A stretch of 64,000 nt of DNA from Liriodendron chinense. Its lineage: Eukaryota > Streptophyta > Magnoliopsida > Magnoliales > Magnoliaceae. Location: contig ML058507.1 in assembly GCA_003013855.2 (NCBI GenBank), forward strand, positions 124,001 through 188,000, written 5' to 3'. The notes beneath the pieces are model-generated. The model searched no databases. It saw nothing but the letters and a program-made list of their open reading frames with translations, and was not told the origin of the DNA. This document shows, piece after piece, positions 1-10,006 of this stretch (positions are counted from its first letter, which is position 1; each line of letters begins with the position of its first letter). Made by a program: the position numbers and the translations under genes.

Positions 1-1
1 A

Positions 2-163
2 TCTTTCGGCGATCACCCAGAGGATTATATTGCGTTGTTCCAGTGTGTGGAGTCAAGCAGGAGACCCCTAGCAGGTTTGAGATCTCCTAAGAAGAATTCC
101 AATCAAGCGGGTAGCAACAGGGAGTTTCAAAGTCTTCTTGTGAGCCCTCCTCTGATCAGATGA
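2..163 (+). pseudogene. Possible C-terminal tail of the LINE first ORF
   Basis: An open frame runs from the window edge to a TGA at 161-163, about 50 bases before the endonuclease ORF. It starts with residues like SFGDHPEDYIALFQCVE and then becomes basic and Ser/Asn-rich. The position fits the end of the gag-like ORF1 of a plant LINE, but no CCHC knuckle is visible. The assignment rests on position only. Confidence 0.3.
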
Positions 164-213
164 AAAAAGGTGGACAATAGGACGCAACGAAAACGGGGCA
201 GATCGGTTTCTAA

Positions 214-789
214 ATGAAGGTCTTATCTTGGAATGTGAGGGGAGTGGGGTCGAAACATAAAAGAAGGTTAATTAAAGATGTGTGTGGGAGAAATACCGCA
301 GACGTGATTTTCTTTCAAGAGACAAAGGTTCAAAATTTTAGCGACAGGCTAATGGCCACTCTTTGGAAGGCAAAAGATGCTAAATGGGTGGCGCTTGATG
401 CTGTGGGTAGTTTTGGAGGAGTGTTGTTGGCGTGGAACTCTTTTGTTTGGTCAAAGGTGGATGTGTGGCATGGAGACTTTTCAGTTTCAATTATTCTTAA
501 AGAGGCTTCTTCAGGTTTTTGTTGCCTCTTCATGTGGGTTTATGGTCCAAATGAGGAGAGCAGAAGAAATGACTGCTGGGAGGAACTGAGCGCTAACAGG
601 CAAAGATTCAGTGGGCTGTGGTGTGTAGGAGGAGACTTCAAAATCACTCTCTCTGTAGAAGAGAGGTCGAATGGTGGTAGGGTTGGCGCTGGTATGCGAG
701 CTTTCTCGGTGTGGATCAATCAGTGGGAATTGGTGGACCTTCCACTTTTAGGCTCCAGATTTACGTGGTCAAATGGGCATGAGTCTTAA
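214..789 (+). pseudogene. LINE endonuclease domain (APE/EEP type), inactivated
   Basis: The frame opens with MKVLSWNVRG, the usual start of plant L1 ORF2 apurinic-like endonuclease. Family landmarks are Asn7, the QETK motif with Glu36, Tyr110-Gly-Pro and a GGDF motif with Asp141. In the family the residue two after this Asp is Asn; here it is Lys143 (codon 640-642), so a catalytic residue is lost. The ORF stops at 787-789 just after FTWSNGHES. The following bases resume in another frame (SLKPFRFEISWLK, from 783) at a point that normally lies several dozen residues further on, so the segment with the SDH catalytic motif is deleted. The enzyme would nick target DNA to prime reverse transcription; this copy cannot. 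Confidence 0.88.
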
Positions 790-903
790 ACCTTTCAGAT
801 TCGAAATCTCCTGGCTGAAAATTGAAGGTTTCCTCAACTTATAAAGGAATGGTGGGTAGGCTTCGAAGTCGACGACTTTGCGGGTTTCAAGCTTTGCTAT
901 AAG

Positions 904-2264
904 TTGAGACTTTTAAAGGACAAAATTAAGAGCTGGAGGATGTTCGAGCTTGGTAAGAGGGAGCAAGAGACGGATAGCATTCTCCTTGAGTTACAAAATA
1001 TTGATGCAAAGGCGGAAGAAAGTCCTCGGTCTTCTGATGAAAGATTAAGGAGAATGCAGCTAATTCAAAGCTATTCGGCTAGGGTGTTGGAGGACGAGAT
1101 AAATTGGAGGCAAAGAGCAAGGATTACTTGGATCAAAGAAGGGGATAAAAATTCCAAATTCTTTCACAGCTTGGCGAGTGCGCGTGCAAGGATTAACAAA
1201 ATCAGTAGTATTACGGTGGACGGAATCTGGATAGACGATAAACAAAGAATTGAAGAAGAGGTGATTCGCTTTTTTAGCAATTTGTTTCTAAAAGAAGATT
1301 GGAATAGGCCCAACCTGGATCAATTGCAGTTTGATGGGCTCTCTTCAGATGAAGCCTTAGCCCTGGAGGAACCTTTTTCGGTGGAAGAAGCAAAAAAAGC
1401 TGTGGACGCCTTAGGGGAGATAAAGCGTCTGGGCCAGATGGGTTTCCGATTATATTTTTCCAATTTTTTTGGGAAACAATTAAATCGGATGTGTTGGAGT
1501 TTATGAATGAATTCTTTGAGAGAGGGCGGCTCTCAAAATATCTTGGGGCATCTTTTGTGGCGTCAGTTCCAAAGTTTTTAGGGGCAGAGTCGTTAGAGGA
1601 TTTTAGACCAATAAGCTTATTAGGCAATCTGTATAAGATTTTGGCTAAAGTATTGGCGTCTCGTTCAAAAGGGGTTATTGATAAAATCATATCGATAAAT
1701 CAAAGCGCATTCATTCCGGGGAGACAAATTATTAAGAGTGCTCTCATTGCTCACGAATGTTTGGATTCAAGGTATAGATCAAGGTTGAAAGGTATTCTGT
1801 GCAAGCTCAATATAGAAAAGGCTTATGATCATGTGGATTAGGGGTTTCTTCAATACATGCTCTATCGCCTCGGGTTTGGAGAGAAGTGGATAAGATGGAT
1901 GGGGGAATGCGTGGGATCGGCACACTTCTCGATCTTAATCAACGAATCCCCTAAAGGTTTCTTCAAAAGCTCAAGGGGGTTGCGTCAAGGAGATCCACTA
2001 TCTCCCTTCCTCTTCCTAATTGTTGGGGAAGCCTTGTCTAGGATGTTGATCAAAGGCCAAGAAGAAGATATTATAAAGGGCTTCAAAGTAGAAGGAATGG
2101 ATACTTCGATTTCACATATCCAGTTCGCGGACGACACGCTTCTGTTTTGCAAGTTTGGCATGGAAAAGGTGAATAATTTAAGAACTATTGTTTGTTGCTT
2201 TGAAGTTGTTTCGGGCCTTAGGGTGAATTTGTCAAAGAGCAAGATGTTTGGGACTTTGGGGTGA
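904..2264 (+). pseudogene. LINE reverse transcriptase domain, broken
   Basis: This stretch begins with the linker WRQRARITWIKEGDKNSKFFH (about 1108-1170). A two-base insertion near 1417-1422 shifts the frame inside the GDKA-GPDGF motif. The fingers and palm follow in frame 3: SLEDFRPISLLGNLYKI, QSAFIPGRQI, CKLNIEKAYDHVD and LRQGDPLSPFLF, then the active-site FADD (about 2128-2139). The first catalytic Asp of the KLD motif is Asn here (codon 1809-1811). A TGG-to-TAG change at 1839-1841 stops the frame, which then continues from 1842. FADD itself is intact. The domain is clearly an RVT_1 reverse transcriptase but is inactive. Confidence 0.92.
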
Positions 2265-3680
2265 ATATGGAGGAAGGAGAATTAGGGGATTATGCCGAGG
2301 CTTTGAGGTGTGCGGTGGGAGTTCTCCCGTCTTTGTTTGTGGGCCTCCCGCTGTGCATAGGAAAGCCCCCGAAGCATATGTGGGATAAGGTGATTGCTAG
2401 GTTTCAGAAATCTCTCTCAAGGTGGAAGTGCAAATATGTATCGCTTGGAGGACGTATTACTCTTATAAAGGCAGCCATGTTGAATCTCCCTCTTTATTTC
2501 ATGTCGGTTTTCAAATGTCCGGGGTCAATTTTGGGTATTTTGGAAAAGTTTTAAGACACGATTTCTTATGGCAAGGGATGGAAGAAAAGAAAAAAAATTC
2601 TTTTGGTGGAATGGAAAGGGGTGTGTAAGCAAGTTCCAGGAAAGAGGGGCTGGCATAAAAGATCTTAGGAATATGAACCGGGCTTTATTAGGTAAGTGGA
2701 CTTGGAGACTCGAAACTGAAAATGGGGCCCTTTGGAACAAGATCATTAAAAGCAACTAAGAAAGTACGGTGTTTTAGTCGGAGGGTGGTGGACTAGAGAT
2801 TCATCCATCTATAGATCTTCAACTCTTTGGAGAGGTGTGCTTTCTATCGAGTAGGAAGTTTTAAAAGGTGTCAGCATCTCGATAGGTAATGGGGAGAGCA
2901 CTCGTTTTTGGGAAGATACTTGGGTGGGAGACACCCCGCTTAAAGAAGACTTTCCAAACATTTTTCGTCTCGCCCCAATCTCAGCCATCATGGTAGTCGA
3001 CTGCTTCTCAATGGTTGGGGGAGAGGTTGTGTGGGGACCTCCTTGTAGAAGAAACTCGAGGAATGAAGAGGTTGACGGGTTCGTGAACCTGCTGAATCGC
3101 ATCCAATTTTATTGTCCGGACCCATCCTTGTTGGACAACTTGTACTAGAGGTTTGATAAGGGTGGAAACTTTACGGTAAAGTCCCTACACTTATCCCTTA
3201 ATAGCGACTCTCCAAGTGAAGAGGCAACAACAAGTCTCGTTTGGAGATATCAAACCCCGCCGAAGTTTGCTGCATTTGGATGGCTTGTAGGCAAGAAAAA
3301 GGTGGTAATAGTGGATAATCTTTGTAAAAGGGGAATGATCATCCTGAATGTTTGTTTATGTTGTATGGAAAATGGGGAATCGGTGGATCACTTATTTGTC
3401 CACTGTAACTTCACTCATCAGATTTGGACAGATATCTTATCACGTTTCGAAGTGGTGTGGTCCTTCCCCTCGACGGCGGTCGGCCGCAGATCTTCTTAGG
3501 GCTTGGCTTGGAGTTAAATTGGGTAAGCAGAGGACCAGACTTTGGAGAATGTCCCTTCTCGTTGTTTGGTGGTCGGTTTGGGGTGAATGTTTTCGAGAAG
3601 AAAGTAGAGCGGCGGAGGTGGTCTCTCAAAGGGTTAGAAAGCTAGTCATAGAGTGGGCAGCCATCGTGGATGATTTGTGA
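2261..3680 (+). pseudogene. LINE ORF2 C-terminal part with zf-RVT zinc domain, broken
   Basis: The thumb region (GLPLCIGKPPKHMWDKV, then SLGGRITLIKAAMLNLP) is readable from about 2330 to 2554. Frames then change, and FQERGAGIKDLRNMNRALLGKW is found near 2632-2700. The tail carries GNGESTRFWEDTWVGDTPLK (about 2888-2945) and the zf-RVT signature WRYQTPPKFAAFGWL followed by CLCCMENGESVDHLFVHC (about 3355-3405). It ends in a stop at 3497-3499, with remnants to about 3680. Stops and shifts show long decay. In active LINEs this zinc domain is thought to help RNA and target binding. Confidence 0.88.
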
Positions 3681-3828
3681 AGGATTGTAGTTTGCTTTTT
3701 CCGGGTGTGTAGCAGTTTCACTATCTCAGCGATTCCGGCTTTGTTTTGTTTTCTTGTAGTTTTCTTTCTTTTCTTTAATGAGCATTATCTTTCAAAACAA
3801 AAAACCAGATGATGTGGGGAGAGAGAAT

Positions 3829-3846
3829 GGGGGGGGGGGGGGGGGG
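3829..3846 (+). repeat. Run of 18 G residues
   Basis: An uninterrupted G homopolymer lies 24 bases after the LINE tail and follows a short gagagaga stretch. Such a run can form a G-quadruplex and is also a common place for base-count errors in assemblies. The stretch 3847-4039 holds nothing I recognise. Confidence 0.9.
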
Positions 3847-4036
3847 TTGTTGGGGTTAAACATGGTCATTGACAATAGCCACAACCAAAAGGAAAGTTGT
3901 AGAGAATCTCCAAACGATCAATGCATGGTTTGGAAAGGAAAAAAAAAAAGCTCTCCAAATGAGGAACATATGGGGTGCATAGGAGCTGAAGGGGATCCGG
4001 GATCTAAGCCGTTAAAGCATTGATACCATTATAGAT

Positions 4037-4039
<3 letters not shown>

Positions 4040-4099
<60 letters not shown>
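4040..4099 (+). repeat. (GA)n microsatellite
   Basis: About 30 perfect GA units directly precede the first of three related LTR-like units. The later units start with shorter GA-rich stretches (4281-4290, 4483-4502), so the microsatellite probably grew from the GA-rich edge of that unit. Confidence 0.95.
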
Positions 4100-4101
<2 letters not shown>

Positions 4102-4650
4102 TTTTCAAATAGTTCCATTCCAAACAAGTATGACTTACATAGATTTTACAAGAGTTCGAAAAGGTGATTAAATTTATCCCTTCACCTGGTGGTAATAACT
4201 TTATTGTTATAAGTTATAACCTTTGATTTTATCTCAATCTCTAACAGGTATACAACACATGATCCCTTGATAAATTTTATGAGAGAGAGATGGATGTTTT
4301 TCTTGTAGTTCCATTCCAAACAAGTACATGACTTATATAGATTTTACATGAGTTCACAAATGTGATTAGATCTATCCCTTTACACAGTTATAACAAGTTG
4401 ATTGTTAAAACCATTGATTTTATCTCAATCTCTAACAGATCTATAACACACGATCCACCCGTAGTATAATGAATTTTATGAGGGAGAGATGGAAAGGGAG
4501 AGATAGATGAATGATTTCTCCCATTCCCAAGTAAATGACTTGTATAGATATTTTTATAAGAGTTTAAAAATGGGATTAGATTTATCTCTTTACGCGATCG
4601 TTGTTTACCAATTTTATCTCAATCTCTAACAAATGGACAACACATGATCC
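4100..4650 (-). repeat. Three tandem LTR-like units of a decayed copia element
   Basis: Three related units of about 190-210 bp follow one another. The shared block tccattccaaacaagta starts near 4114 and 4310, with a diverged copy near 4520, and each unit ends in ctcaatctctaaca. Read on the minus strand, the last unit begins TGTTAGAGATTGAG just after a purine-rich tract (4651-4668, complement of actccccctcaag). That is the normal order of polypurine tract and 3-prime LTR of a copia element. Three units in a row is unusual and suggests local tandem duplication of the LTR. Confidence 0.6.
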
Positions 4651-6035
4651 CATAATACTCCCCCTCAAGATGATGCAGGTGGGTCTTGAATCTACCTGTC
4701 ATTTAATAGAGTGAACCTTGATCCTATAAGTCCTTTAGCGCCCACAAAGAGAATATGGAGATCAAGGTATTCAATAATGGCAATGGTGACTGTAATAGCC
4801 ATTGATCGGCCCGTAATGGCCGTTATGGGTTCGTAACATGTAACAATGTCCATGGTCATTGTTACATAATCATTTTTGCACACCATGACGGAGATCACCA
4901 AGCATAATACATTCTATGATATACTAATAATCAATCTCAATATATTTTGTATGGGCATGAAAAATTGGAATGCCTGCCATGCAAGTGGCACTAATGTTGC
5001 CACACATAACTATAGCTGGTTGGTATAAAATAATATCGAGATCGCATAGAATGAAGTGTAGCCATATTATGTTTGCAGTTGCCATTGCAAAAGATTGGTA
5101 CTTTGCTTCTGTATTGGATCAGGCCATCATGGGTTGTTTCTTCACATTCAACGAGACAAGATTGAGTATGAGAAAAACAAAATAGCCAATCAATGGTCTT
5201 CTATTATCTGCACAACCAGCTCAATCTACATTAGAGTAGGCTAAGAGGTTAATTGAGAGGATGGTATAAAGAGAAGGGCCTTAGTTAAAGTGCTTTTGAT
5301 GGACTTTAGAATGCGTTTGACAGCAACGAGATGCATAAAGGTCGTCCAATTAACAAAGTTACGGGTGCTGTGCTTCCACCTTTCTTCAAAAGAAGAAGAA
5401 AGAAAGAAAAAAAAAGAGACGCATAAAGATCGGAGCGTGCATAAATTTGGATATTTGATTGACCTCGTAAGAAATACCGGCTCGAGTGATGGTAAGATAC
5501 TGGAGAACTCCATTTAGGTTACGATATTCTCTTGCATTATTTTTAACCATCATGAAGAGAGTTTTGACTTGGGTGTCGTAGGAGTGAAGCATGGTTTGAC
5601 GACTTTCATATTCACAAATTTTAGTAAAGCGAGTACTTGAGCCAAGCGATTGAAAGACCATTTGTTGTGTTATTAGCCTTAATTCCTTTGAAATAGTGAA
5701 GACAACCAAGATCTTTCATGTCAAACTGGTGGCTTGTATCATTTATGGAGGAAATTACAGAATTATGGCTACGTGGGAGAATTATATCAACATAAAGTTA
5801 AAGAATAAGTGAGACATGCCATTTTCATGTCTGATGAACATAGACGAAGGAGGAAATTACAGAATTATGGCTACGTGGGAGAATTATATCAACAAAAAGT
5901 TAAAGAATAAGTGACGTGCCATTTTCATGTCTTATGAACATGGAGGAATCAATCTTATTGTAATAGAAGCCAGTGTTGAAACGTTGAAACCAAGCCTGTG
6001 GTGCTTATTTAAGACTATAGAGAGCCTATCACTCT
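4651..6035 (-). pseudogene. Copia reverse transcriptase/RNase H remnant, minus strand
   Basis: Read on the minus strand, the order is the copia RT middle (a decayed ALYSLK-APQAWFQRF block near 6000), a corrupted active site where YVDD reads FVDI (near 5880), YRNLNGVLQYLTITRAGISY (near 5490), and the RNase H D-AGCADNRRPLIGYF with its Trp changed to TGA (near 5225). The last piece is HTKYIEIDY (near 4940) before the polypurine tract. There are many stops. Gag, protease, integrase and the 5-prime LTR are absent, so this is a 3-prime half. A 102-bp internal tandem duplication lies at 5747-5948. Confidence 0.82.
5747..5948 (+). repeat. 102-bp tandem duplication inside the copia remnant
   Basis: The block ggaggaaattacagaattat starts at 5747 and again at 5849, and the two copies stay near-identical for about 100 bases, including the degraded polymerase active-site codons. 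The high identity compared with the decay of the element means the duplication came after the element died. Confidence 0.85.
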
Positions 6036-6265
6036 CTCAGCTCAAGTACTCACTTGTTTTACTAAAATGTGCAAATATGAAAAAATGCCAAACGGTGATC
6101 CCAATTTTGTGTATCGATGGGATACGAAGCAGACTGGAAGGAGGGGATGGAACCGCCGGTCTTGGAAATGACAAGGGCTTGGGGAAAGATGCTATGGTTG
6201 AGTCACCGGAAATGGTTGGTGAGGAATAAAATCATAATAGGTAGCTTGCAAGCATAGGAATTGAT

Positions 6266-7361
6266 GATGCTTTATTAGGTAAATGGGGGTGGCTCTTTGG
6301 TGTGGAAGAGGATTCCTAATGGAAGGAAGTGGTGAGTAGGAAATATGGGGTAGATAGTAGGAGATGGTGGACGTAGGCCTCATCCTTATATAGGGCTTCT
6401 TCGGTGTGGAAAGGGATAGATCGTATGAGAAAGGTGTGGGAAAAAGTAGTGCTCTCCTTAGGGAATGGGTTGAGAATCAGATTTTGGGAAGATGTGTGGA
6501 TTGGGGATCAAAGTTTGGGAGAGGTTTTTTCGAGATTGGCACGGGTTTGTTCGGGAGATGATTTGAAGGTGGCCAGTTGTTATTCTTTTGATGGAGAAAG
6601 GTGTGTTTGGTATCCGTTGTGTAGAAGGAATGTGGATGATGGAGAATTTGAGGAGTTGGTTGCTCAGTTGTCTATGCTTGAGAAGGTTAGACCGGTCATT
6701 TTTAAAGATGATTTGTTGGTTTGGTTGGCAGACAAGGTAGGGAGGTTTTCAGTGAGATCTTTTTACAAGGTTCTGGAAGGAGGGGATCTAAGGAATGGCT
6801 TCTCTCCTACTGACCCAGTTTGGAAGTACAAAGCTCCTTCGAATATAGCAGCGTTTGCTTGGTTAGTTGGGAGGAGTAAGGTGCTGACGGTGGACAATCT
6901 AAGGAAAAGGAAAATGATTCTTCCTAATGTGTGTGTGATGTGTTTTCAGGATGCGGAATCGGTTGACCATCTTTTTATCCATTGCAGTTTTGCGACGAAG
7001 ATTTGACATTCATTCTTCAATTTGTTTCGAACATCGTGGGTGGTGCCTGGTTCTATTGAGCAATTCTTCTATTCGTGGCATGGGGGAAAGTGTGGTGGCT
7101 GGTGTTGTTATCAGGCTTATGGTTCATTTGGAAGGAAAGAAACAACAGAGTTTTTCAAAATCTATCAGGGAGAGTGGAAGATGTTTTTAGGGTAGCGAAA
7201 GCTCATGTGATTGAGTGGGGCTATCGCGGCAAGGGTGGCGGCTTAGTTCCCGGTTCTTTGGAATGAGCTTTTGTAACTTTGGGGGGTTTGTTTAGTTTTC
7301 GAGTTGTTTATTCTGGCTTCGGCCTCTTTGTTTATAAAATTTTCTTTACTGTTAAAAAAAA
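6266..7361 (+). mobile_element. 5-prime-truncated LINE with 16-bp target site duplication
   Basis: The direct repeat aagcataggaattgat flanks the insert at 6250-6265 and 7362-7377. The insert begins inside the LINE coding sequence (a DALLGKWGWLFG-like reading from 6266) and ends in a short A tract at 7354-7363. This is the classic product of target-primed reverse transcription with incomplete extension. Its 3-prime untranslated region (ttctggcttcggcctctttg) resembles that of the LINE at the window start and of the short copy at 18446, so the three are one family. Confidence 0.9.
6404..7006 (+). pseudogene. LINE ORF2 C-terminus with zf-RVT domain (truncated copy)
   Basis: This is a 200-residue open frame with VLSLGNGLRIRFWEDVWIG near the start. 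The zf-RVT core is VWKYKAPSNIAAFAWL followed by CVMCFQDAESVDHLFIHC near the end. Compared with the first LINE here it is better preserved, and the frame stays open to a TGA at 7004-7006. Upstream codons 6266-6400 contain stops. It lacks endonuclease and RT, so it has no activity. The ATG at 6404 is simply the first Met in the open stretch and not a real start. Confidence 0.85.
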
Positions 7362-7377
7362 AAGCATAGGAATTGAT

Positions 7378-7904
7378 AACTGAATTCTTTCATTCCCCCC
7401 AGCCGATGTGCTAGATCAGATTCTTCTACTCCTGATGCCCCAACTCCATTTCCTTTGCTTCCGAGGGTTAGGATCGATGGGTTGGTCACTTGTATGATAG
7501 GGCTTTCGCTTCCTTGCTTACTCCGCTTTCGGCAGCGCCTTATATTGTCCAAAATGCCCCAGGGGGGCCTCCAGAATTGATTGATAAACATCCCAAACCT
7601 GAATTTCCTTCTCAATGAATTGAGAAAAGCGAGGTAGATTTCTCAATTCAACATTGATGGGCACCAAACCACAACACTCAAGAGACCTTCCTAAGGAATG
7701 TATTCAAAGGGATACTATTCCAATACAAACTACTATCGGGTGACTTCTATCGAAATAACTACTCTCATATCAACTCCTATTGATTTGACTACCATTAAAA
7801 AAAAAAAAACACCTTTCCCTTGGCCCTTGGTTAGTTAAGGCAAGTGGAACCTACATCAAACCAAGAATCTTCTCTTCAAAACATCTTCTCAATTTACTCT
7901 CTTA
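7378..7904. other. No recognised gene; flank between two mobile-element pieces
   Basis: The sequence between the LINE target duplication and the next copia scrap shows a minus-strand open frame of 87 codons (7352-7615) and poly-A patches near 7797. I could not match either to a family. It may be degraded retroelement sequence between the two oppositely oriented copia remnants. Confidence 0.5.
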
Positions 7905-8160
7905 GCCTACTCTGATGCAAATTGGGCTGGTTGTCTAGATAATAGACAATCATTGACTGGCCACTGTGTTTTCTCGAACCCAACCTTATTTCATGGAGTG
8001 TGAAGAAACAACTGATGGTGGCCCAATCCAGTAGAGTATAACTCTCTTGCAATGCCAACCGCAAACATTATATGAGGTTGATTTTCATGTAAATGGTATT
8101 CACTCTCAAGCACAAACCAGATGGTTCTACAAAACGATACATGCTCATCTCATGGATAAG
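7905..8160 (+). pseudogene. Copia RNase H scrap, plus strand
   Basis: Translation gives LAYSDANWAGCLDNRQSLTG (about 7907-7965), the start of copia-type RNase H. It is followed by shifted remnants of the ISW-KKQ motif and of the SLAMPTANII helix (about 8050-8085), with a Trp-to-stop change. It is of the same family as the minus-strand remnant at 4651-6035 but in opposite orientation. No LTR is attached. Confidence 0.8.
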
Positions 8161-8599
8161 TGGTTTACTTGTTTTTAATGATTAAAAAAACCCATGTCGC
8201 CTAAAAGTGTTTAATCCATTTCCGAGGTAATGAAGCCGACCCCACCTTATCGTTTTGGTTTCTATTTTCAAGGTTTTCATAATAAACTGCACTCTGAAAC
8301 AAACTGCAGAGCTGTTGTTGGAATCCACAATTTCTCATTTCCACAGGAATCCATTTTAGTTCGATATCCTCATTTTGGTTTCCACCACTGCAAACACTTC
8401 CTAAAAAAGGAAGGAATGATTTCCATTCCTTTCAGTTAGACCACTAGCTGTTTAGATTTTCGGTAAGCATCTGATAAAAAATAGTTTCATTGATTCACTC
8501 TGCCTAGTTAACTCTGCTGGTGGCTCAGAAGGCATTCTCAATTTTTTATTTCATTTTTTTCTTCAGACGAGCGGTAGTTGAATTCATTGTAATGTGCAG

Positions 8600-8662
8600 G
8601 TAGCAACAAATCCAAGCGCTGTTGGCGGCTGCAGTTGTAAAAGCTCTTTCATGGTGAAATAA
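8600..8662 (+). CDS. Last exon of an ISCA2-like iron-sulfur assembly protein (partial gene)
   Basis: After a splice acceptor (tgtgcag ending at 8599) the frame reads VATNPSAVGGCSCKSSFMVK and stops at 8660-8662. From memory this is the C-terminus of plant mitochondrial IscA-like 2 proteins, A-type carriers that hand Fe-S clusters to mitochondrial apo-enzymes. The Cys-Ser-Cys pair is the conserved CxC that, with an upstream Cys, binds the cluster. No earlier exon is visible from 1 to 8599, so the intron before this exon would exceed 8.5 kb and contain the LINEs and copia remnants, unless the gene is broken. A 3-prime UTR with AATAAA at 8809-8814 follows. A stray pseudo-exon is the main alternative. 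Confidence 0.62.
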   Translation, partial: VATNPSAVGGCSCKSSFMVK

Positions 8663-9782
8663 CCATTGTCAGATACAGACGCCTGTCTACCTTCCTCATA
8701 CTCTGATTTTGTTTTCCGAATACTCCATTCCAGCAAAGCTAGAGTCTTTCTTGGCTTTCGTCGGACCGGTAATCACAGCTTGTATTAGAATTATTTCTTG
8801 ATTACCATAATAAATACAGTTTAGGGCTTCTCTCATGTATCAGTTTTCATTTTTGTAACAATTTATTTTTGCTGCCTATTTATAAAGCAAATCTGTTGCA
8901 TATCTTCTGCAGTACTAATTCATTTTTTCAGCCATTTCCTTAAAATGATGGTGACTCATCCACCGAACGTGTGGCACCCATGAACATCGATTCAGATCAT
9001 TCAAATTGTGGGCCTCAAATGGAATTGAGTGCATCCGAATGCCACACTTACTGAATGATCCTAACCATCTAATTGGTGGCCCTGAAATGGACAGTCAAAT
9101 AGAACATGGTCGCTAGACCAGCTTCAGCCAATGGGCTCAGACCTTAATATCACCCAATCAAGGTAATTTTTGGGTTATGCTCCTCCATCCATGATTTGGA
9201 CGGTCTGGATTGGAGTAAATGCGTGCCGTGTGTAGCCAATGGTCAAGCTAACTGTTGCATGGACGGGACTCTGGTGGTAGTTTACCACCGTTTTCAAAAT
9301 GGTAATGACTTGTCCTCCTTACATATGACGTGCATAGACAACCCTCCAGACCATCCAAATTGGGGGGCACATTATGGATGGGATCATTGCTATAAAAAAT
9401 CACACTGATCAAACAATCCTAACCATCCAATAGGCAGCTATCGAATGGATGGTTAAAATAAAATATAGCCAGTTTTCCAAATTCCATGGGCAAAAACAGG
9501 TGGTTACTATCATCTGCTGCCGTGGGGATTGTTTGGTTATGCTCTATATGCCCAATCGGGTTAGTGATTTGAAATTTTGGATATTTGGGTTGCCGTATGA
9601 CTTTGTCAACGGTGGTGAACTAGCATAGGATTCTATTGACAATCATCATCAGTATTTGTTTGTCTTAATTGCTAACAGCTATCTACTGATTGATTCCTCT
9701 TCCCGGGATTACCCTATGCACCTGGTTTGTGGTTGCATGCATTCGCACGGAATAGTCTCGCCTTAAAATGAGGGGAGCATGC
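8663..9782 (+). other. Probable 3-prime UTR of the ISCA2-like gene, then unrecognised spacer
   Basis: The T-rich, ATG-poor stretch to about 8940 with AATAAA at 8809 fits a 3-prime untranslated region. From 8945 to 9782 I see only AT-moderate spacer with phrases of the local foldback type (gtgggcc, ggacggtctgga) and no convincing coding potential. Confidence 0.45.
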
Positions 9783-9783
9783 T

Positions 9784-9874
<91 letters not shown>
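9783..9874 (+). repeat. Compound microsatellite (CA)n(TA)n(GA)n
   Basis: Roughly 12 CA units, 16 TA units and 18 GA units follow each other without interruption. The whole array is a likely length-polymorphic marker. Confidence 0.97.
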
Positions 9875-9877
<3 letters not shown>

Positions 9878-10006
9878 TGCTCACCTGTGAGAGAAACCGT
9901 GAGAGAATTTTGAGCACTCATCATACGTGATGTGTCCCTAAAATCCGAGCCGTTCATGTGATGCAGCACCCGTAAAACCATCAGGGCCTAACTTTCAAAA
10001 ACTCTT

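Larger units (their letters stand above)
1..3805 (+). mobile_element. Degenerate non-LTR retrotransposon (plant L1-type LINE)
   Basis: Pieces of an endonuclease, a reverse transcriptase and a terminal zf-RVT zinc domain follow one another on the plus strand in the order of plant L1 LINEs. The left end lies outside the window. The right end is the T-rich 3-prime tail seen in the two other LINE copies here (an attccggctttg-like block, then an A-rich end near 3797-3805). Coding is broken by an internal deletion after 780, frameshifts near 1420, 2260 and 2555, and in-frame stops at 1839, near 2757 and at 3498. No target duplication can be tested because the 5-prime end is missing. Confidence 0.93.

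Noticed and set aside
904..1506. Treating the 200-codon frame as a separate gene
   Set aside because: It is the linker and fingers part of the LINE ORF2, cut off by a two-base insertion.
7352..7615. Minus-strand open frame of 87 codons
   Set aside because: It starts in unrecognised sequence and runs across the poly-A tail and target duplication of the LINE; no family match.
9763..9981. Minus-strand frame with long Ser-Leu and Tyr-Ile runs
   Set aside because: It is only the translation of the CA/TA/GA microsatellite.
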